25,085 bases of DNA from a virus: the IMG/VR virus record IMGVR_UViG_3300017753_000093, positions 1-25,085 of that record. The stretch is one strand, 5' to 3'. Both the position numbers and the translations under genes were made by a program. Below the pieces are notes generated by a model, which did not search any database, was not told where the DNA came from, and worked only from the letters and a program-made list of their open reading frames with translations. This document shows positions 23,496-25,085 of the stretch, piece by piece; the first letter of the stretch is position 1; each line of letters opens with the position of its first letter.

Positions 23496-23653
23496 AGTTC
23501 TATTTTAATGCACACAACTTTTGATTTATCGCTCGTCACAAGAACTTTAGCTTCCTCTTTGGCAATCTCACACACTTCTTGCTTGGTGTAGCTGCCAATA
23601 TGATAATGCTCAAAGCCTTGCGTTGCTAACTGAACCCAGAGTAAAACCCACAT
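23492..23653 (-). CDS. Small membrane/secreted-type protein, 53 codons
   Basis: This frame starts at an ATG that directly follows the stop of the gene at 23654, with GGTAGG-like bases about ten upstream. The peptide begins MWVLLWVQLATQG (short hydrophobic N-terminus) and has cysteines near residues 28 and 48 (EVCEIAK, VVCIKIE). It is part of the tightly coupled leftward run. It resembles in layout the 75-aa protein at 21340-21567. No family is recognised. Confidence 0.6.
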   Translation of the reverse strand: MWVLLWVQLATQGFEHYHIGSYTKQEVCEIAKEEAKVLVTSDKSKVVCIKIEL

Positions 23654-24139
23654 CTACCACCTACCCTGCCATTTGCCTAAAAAGTAAAAGCCTGCAAACA
23701 AAATGCCGCCACTAATAGCAAAAATTACGGCGCCAATAGCAAAGTTAATCATGGCGTCTATTTGTTCCTGCTTACGATACAACTCATCTTTACGCCTTTT
23801 GCGTTGCTGCGCCTCGATGGCCAAAACCTCTTTCCATGCTGACGGCCCGTACATGAACGAGATTTCATCCTTCAAGGATTGACGCATCTCCTTGAATTTA
23901 CGCTCATTATTCCAGAGTAAGATCGCGTTTTCCTCGTCGCTACCTTTGAACGTCTTTTTCCAAAATGGAGGGTTCTCCTCACGCCGTTGAAGCTCTGTAA
24001 AATCTGAAAATGCTTTGCCCCACTGATTTAGTTGGCCGGCCATTTCCCCTAGATCCTTGCCGGCGGAAATGGCGCCCTTGAGCGCCTTAAAGCTTCCGGT
24101 GGCGAGAGCTACGCATCCACTGATTGTAACGGGGTCCAT
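23654..24139 (-). CDS. Membrane-anchored protein of the lysis cassette
   Basis: A 161-aa protein. The N-terminal part has a weakly hydrophobic start and a helical middle (GEMAGQLNQWGKAFSDF, NPPFWKKTF) ending in a strongly basic coil (QQRKRRKDELYRKQEQ, about 110-126). A C-terminal transmembrane segment (about 131-154, INFAIGAVIFAISGGILFAG) is followed by a short basic tail. The motif 'NPPFWKK' and the layout recur in proteins of other marine phages that I know only as hypothetical. It may be a holin partner or a cell-envelope protein. The start is 1 bp after the preceding stop. Confidence 0.65.
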   Translation of the reverse strand: MDPVTISGCVALATGSFKALKGAISAGKDLGEMAGQLNQWGKAFSDFTELQRREENPPFWKKTFKGSDEENAILLWNNERKFKEMRQSLKDEISFMYGPSAWKEVLAIEAQQRKRRKDELYRKQEQIDAMINFAIGAVIFAISGGILFAGFYFLGKWQGRW

Positions 24140-24140
24140 T

Positions 24141-24332
24141 TTAGCCCATGAATGTCATATTCAACAGCAGCAATAAACTTGCACCAGTAATGGCAATCAT
24201 CACCGACTGTAACTGGCGTATTTTATTGTATAAATCTTTAAACTGTATTTTCATTTCAGTTTTAATTTCTGCAACTTGGATCTGTATTTCGTCTATACGC
24301 TCATGCGCTGATGATACTGTACGTTTATCCAT
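24141..24332 (-). CDS. Coiled-coil/tail-anchored membrane protein (XhlA-like layout)
   Basis: A 63-aa protein, first in the leftward cassette. Residues about 8-42 form a heptad-patterned coiled coil (ERIDEIQIQVAEIKTEMKIQ) and 43-63 a C-terminal transmembrane helix (SVMIAITGASLLLLLNMTF). Small proteins of this layout (haemolysin XhlA family) work with holins in some phages. The name is only a layout match. It follows the divergent promoter region by about 40 bp, with GGGA before the ATG. Confidence 0.6.
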   Translation of the reverse strand: MDKRTVSSAHERIDEIQIQVAEIKTEMKIQFKDLYNKIRQLQSVMIAITGASLLLLLNMTFMG

Positions 24333-24371
24333 AGATAAGTCCCTTTCTGCTTTGCGTCTCTTTTAACATAT

Positions 24372-24399
24372 ATAATAGGGCTTGTACATCTGTTAACAA
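24372..24399 (-). promoter_or_regulatory. Candidate leftward promoter for the lysis cassette
   Basis: On the minus strand, TTGTTA (24399-24394, four of six to the sigma70 -35) and TATTAT (24377-24372, five of six to the -10) are separated by 16 bases. The -35 overlaps the first GTTAAC box. It points to the eight-gene cassette beginning at 24332. Confidence 0.55.
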
Positions 24400-24408
24400 T
24401 TTGTTAAC
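24392..24408. promoter_or_regulatory. GTTAAC box pair in the divergent promoter region
   Basis: Two perfect GTTAAC boxes (24392-24397, 24403-24408) 11 bp apart, between the leftward lysis cassette and the rightward regulatory run. They overlap the -35 elements of both candidate promoters, so one bound protein could control both directions. Confidence 0.6.
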
Positions 24409-24421
24409 GTATATATATAAC
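24393..24421 (+). promoter_or_regulatory. Candidate rightward promoter
   Basis: TTAACA (24393-24398, five of six to the -35) and TATAAC (24416-24421, five of six to the -10) with 17-base spacing, the best sigma70-type promoter I see in the window. It would drive the genes from 24441. The -35 lies in the first GTTAAC box. Confidence 0.6.
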
Positions 24422-24440
24422 GAATCAACGGAGGTAAAAA

Positions 24441-24770
24441 ATGTACTATACACTTTTAGAAACAATTAATGACCACATAGTAAAAGCAAAATTATGTTTA
24501 CAGCCAGATATAACTTTTGCCGCAAAAGCTCATAAAAAAGAAGCTATGCAACTTTTAAACGCAGCTTATGATAGATTAAAAACAGCTAACACTAGATATG
24601 CAATTCTATCTTTATCACGAGAAGATAATTTTTCTATACCACATGATCTTTTTCAAATTCGTGATAAGCATTTTAGGCTTTTTATGAAAGATTATCACGA
24701 AGACCTTAAAAGACTAGTGCAGTTACGATCAGATTTTAAAAATATAAAAGTAGTAAAGGTTGGGGCGTAA
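24441..24770 (+). CDS. Hypothetical helical protein, 109 aa
   Basis: It follows the divergent promoter, with a strong GGAGGT site before the ATG. It is almost entirely helical (YYTLLETINDHIVKAKLCLQ, KEAMQLLNAAYDRLK, FRLFMKDYHEDLKRLVQLR), with one Cys and a basic C-terminus. I see no helix-turn-helix or enzyme motif. It is the first gene of the right-end regulatory run, just ahead of the RHH gene, and may be an early protein acting on the host or on transcription. Family unknown. Confidence 0.65.
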   Translation: MYYTLLETINDHIVKAKLCLQPDITFAAKAHKKEAMQLLNAAYDRLKTANTRYAILSLSREDNFSIPHDLFQIRDKHFRLFMKDYHEDLKRLVQLRSDFKNIKVVKVGA

Positions 24771-24775
24771 GCCCC
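24762..24775 (+). terminator. Weak hairpin at the end of the 109-aa gene
   Basis: GGGGC, tetraloop GTAA (GNRA type), GCCCC: a 5-bp stem overlapping the TAA stop of the 109-aa gene. There is no proper T run after it, so termination is doubtful. It may only stabilise the message. Confidence 0.3.
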
Positions 24776-24803
24776 TCCCACATTCTTTGAGCCTTGCTTT
24801 CTT

Positions 24804-24842
24804 TTTAACAAGTAGTTAACAATAAGAAAAAACGGAGTTAAC
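24804..24842. promoter_or_regulatory. GTTAAC box cluster before the RHH gene
   Basis: TTTAAC (24804-24809, one mismatch), GTTAAC (24815-24820) and GTTAAC (24837-24842) lie at 11 and 22 bp intervals, one and two helical turns. The last overlaps the region just after the CGGAG ribosome-binding site and ends 3 bases before the ATG at 24846. This suggests autoregulation. Confidence 0.55.
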
Positions 24843-24845
24843 ACA

Positions 24846-25010
24846 ATGGAACTAAAACAGATAGGCCCACGTATTCGTAAAGAAGTTTACGACAAATTTG
24901 CGAAGGACTGTGAGAACACACGATATAGTCAGTCTGTGATTATCGAGAAGCTTATTATTAACTACTTGAAGGACAAAGGCTATGAGTTCGCCAGTGACAT
25001 TAGGGATTGA
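24846..25010 (+). CDS. Ribbon-helix-helix (Arc/CopG-type) transcription regulator, 54 aa
   Basis: It has CGGAG before the ATG. The layout is that of a minimal RHH repressor: a basic strand (about 4-12, KQIGPRIRKE), helix A (13-24, VYDKFAKDCEN), a turn with a Ser cap (YSQS), then helix B (30-44, VIIEKLIINYLKDKG). RHH proteins form dimers that insert the paired strands into the major groove and bind tandem or inverted short sites about one turn apart. GTTAAC boxes with that phasing lie directly upstream and before three other transcription units, so it probably represses itself and them. That link is inferred. The gene overlaps the RuvC-like start by 29 bp. Confidence 0.72.
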   Translation: MELKQIGPRIRKEVYDKFAKDCENTRYSQSVIIEKLIINYLKDKGYEFASDIRD

Positions 25011-25085
25011 TTGCGGCTACCGCCACGGCGGTGTCGCTCTCATCTCGGATGATTGGTCAGAGGTTCACGACCTGCCAGTTTACAG
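24982..25085 (+). CDS. RuvC-like Holliday-junction resolvase, first 34 codons (cut by window edge)
   Basis: The frame starts at an ATG inside the end of the RHH gene, with AAAGG upstream, and runs off the right edge. The visible peptide reads MSSPVTLGIDCGYRHGGVAL, then ISDDWSEVHDLPVY. 'LGIDxGxxxGGVAL' with a following 'xxVxDLPxY' is the start of phage RuvC-type nucleases, where the Asp (D10) is the first metal ligand. The family uses Pro after that Asp most often, and here it is Cys. Such nucleases resolve DNA branches before packaging. The other catalytic acids are outside the window, so the call is tentative. Confidence 0.6.
   Translation, partial: MSSPVTLGIDCGYRHGGVALISDDWSEVHDLPVY

Noticed and set aside
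24372-24421. Replication origin with iterons
   Set aside because: AT-rich sequence with repeated boxes could suggest an origin, but the boxes recur in four separate promoter-like regions, two per site, which fits operators better than iterons.

Overview
This window looks like part of a tailed, podovirus-type bacteriophage genome, probably from a marine or aquatic bacterium. The main evidence is the gene order: end of a P22-like portal, scaffold, major capsid protein, adaptor, a long run of fibre genes, a gp10/nozzle-like protein, then three large ejection-type proteins. No tape measure, tail tube or sheath gene is present. The fibre families and the repeated 'PTVD' and 'LDGVT' modules are of kinds I know from marine phage genomes. 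I cannot name the host. Terminase and replication enzymes are not in the window, apart from the first 34 codons of a RuvC-like gene at the right edge. I saw no integrase, tRNA, insertion sequence or CRISPR array.

Layout. (1) 1-19801, all rightward and tightly packed: head genes (portal end, small protein, scaffold, capsid, small protein, adaptor), 3.9-12.7 kb fibre and receptor-binding genes with two tail-fibre-assembly-chaperone-like genes, 12.7-14.8 kb nozzle protein and a small virion protein, 14.9-19.8 kb a GNAT-like protein and three ejection-type proteins. A strong rho-independent terminator at about 20.2 kb closes this block. (2) A small leftward gene (19805-20071) and a regulatory gap. 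(3) A rightward four-gene run (20297-21782) led by a ParB-like protein. (4) A leftward eight-gene cassette (24332 to 21779) of small membrane proteins, an EF-hand membrane protein, a 3TM holin-like protein and a GH108 lysozyme: a lysis module with stop/start overlaps. It includes two tiny genes of 53 and 37 codons. (5) A rightward regulatory run at the right end: a 109-aa unknown protein, a 54-aa ribbon-helix-helix (RHH) regulator and the start of a RuvC-like nuclease.

The most interesting signal is regulatory. A palindromic hexamer, GTTAAC, or a one-base variant of it, recurs in pairs exactly 11 bp apart (one helical turn) in all four intergenic control regions outside the structural block: 20087/20098, 20244/20255, 24392/24403 and 24804/24815, with a further copy at 24837, two turns on. 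The last set lies directly before the RHH gene. I infer an autoregulated RHH repressor whose tandem sites coordinate the early genes and the lysis cassette. The other main oddity is a cupredoxin-like domain with an apparently complete type-1 copper ligand set, inserted in the nozzle protein.
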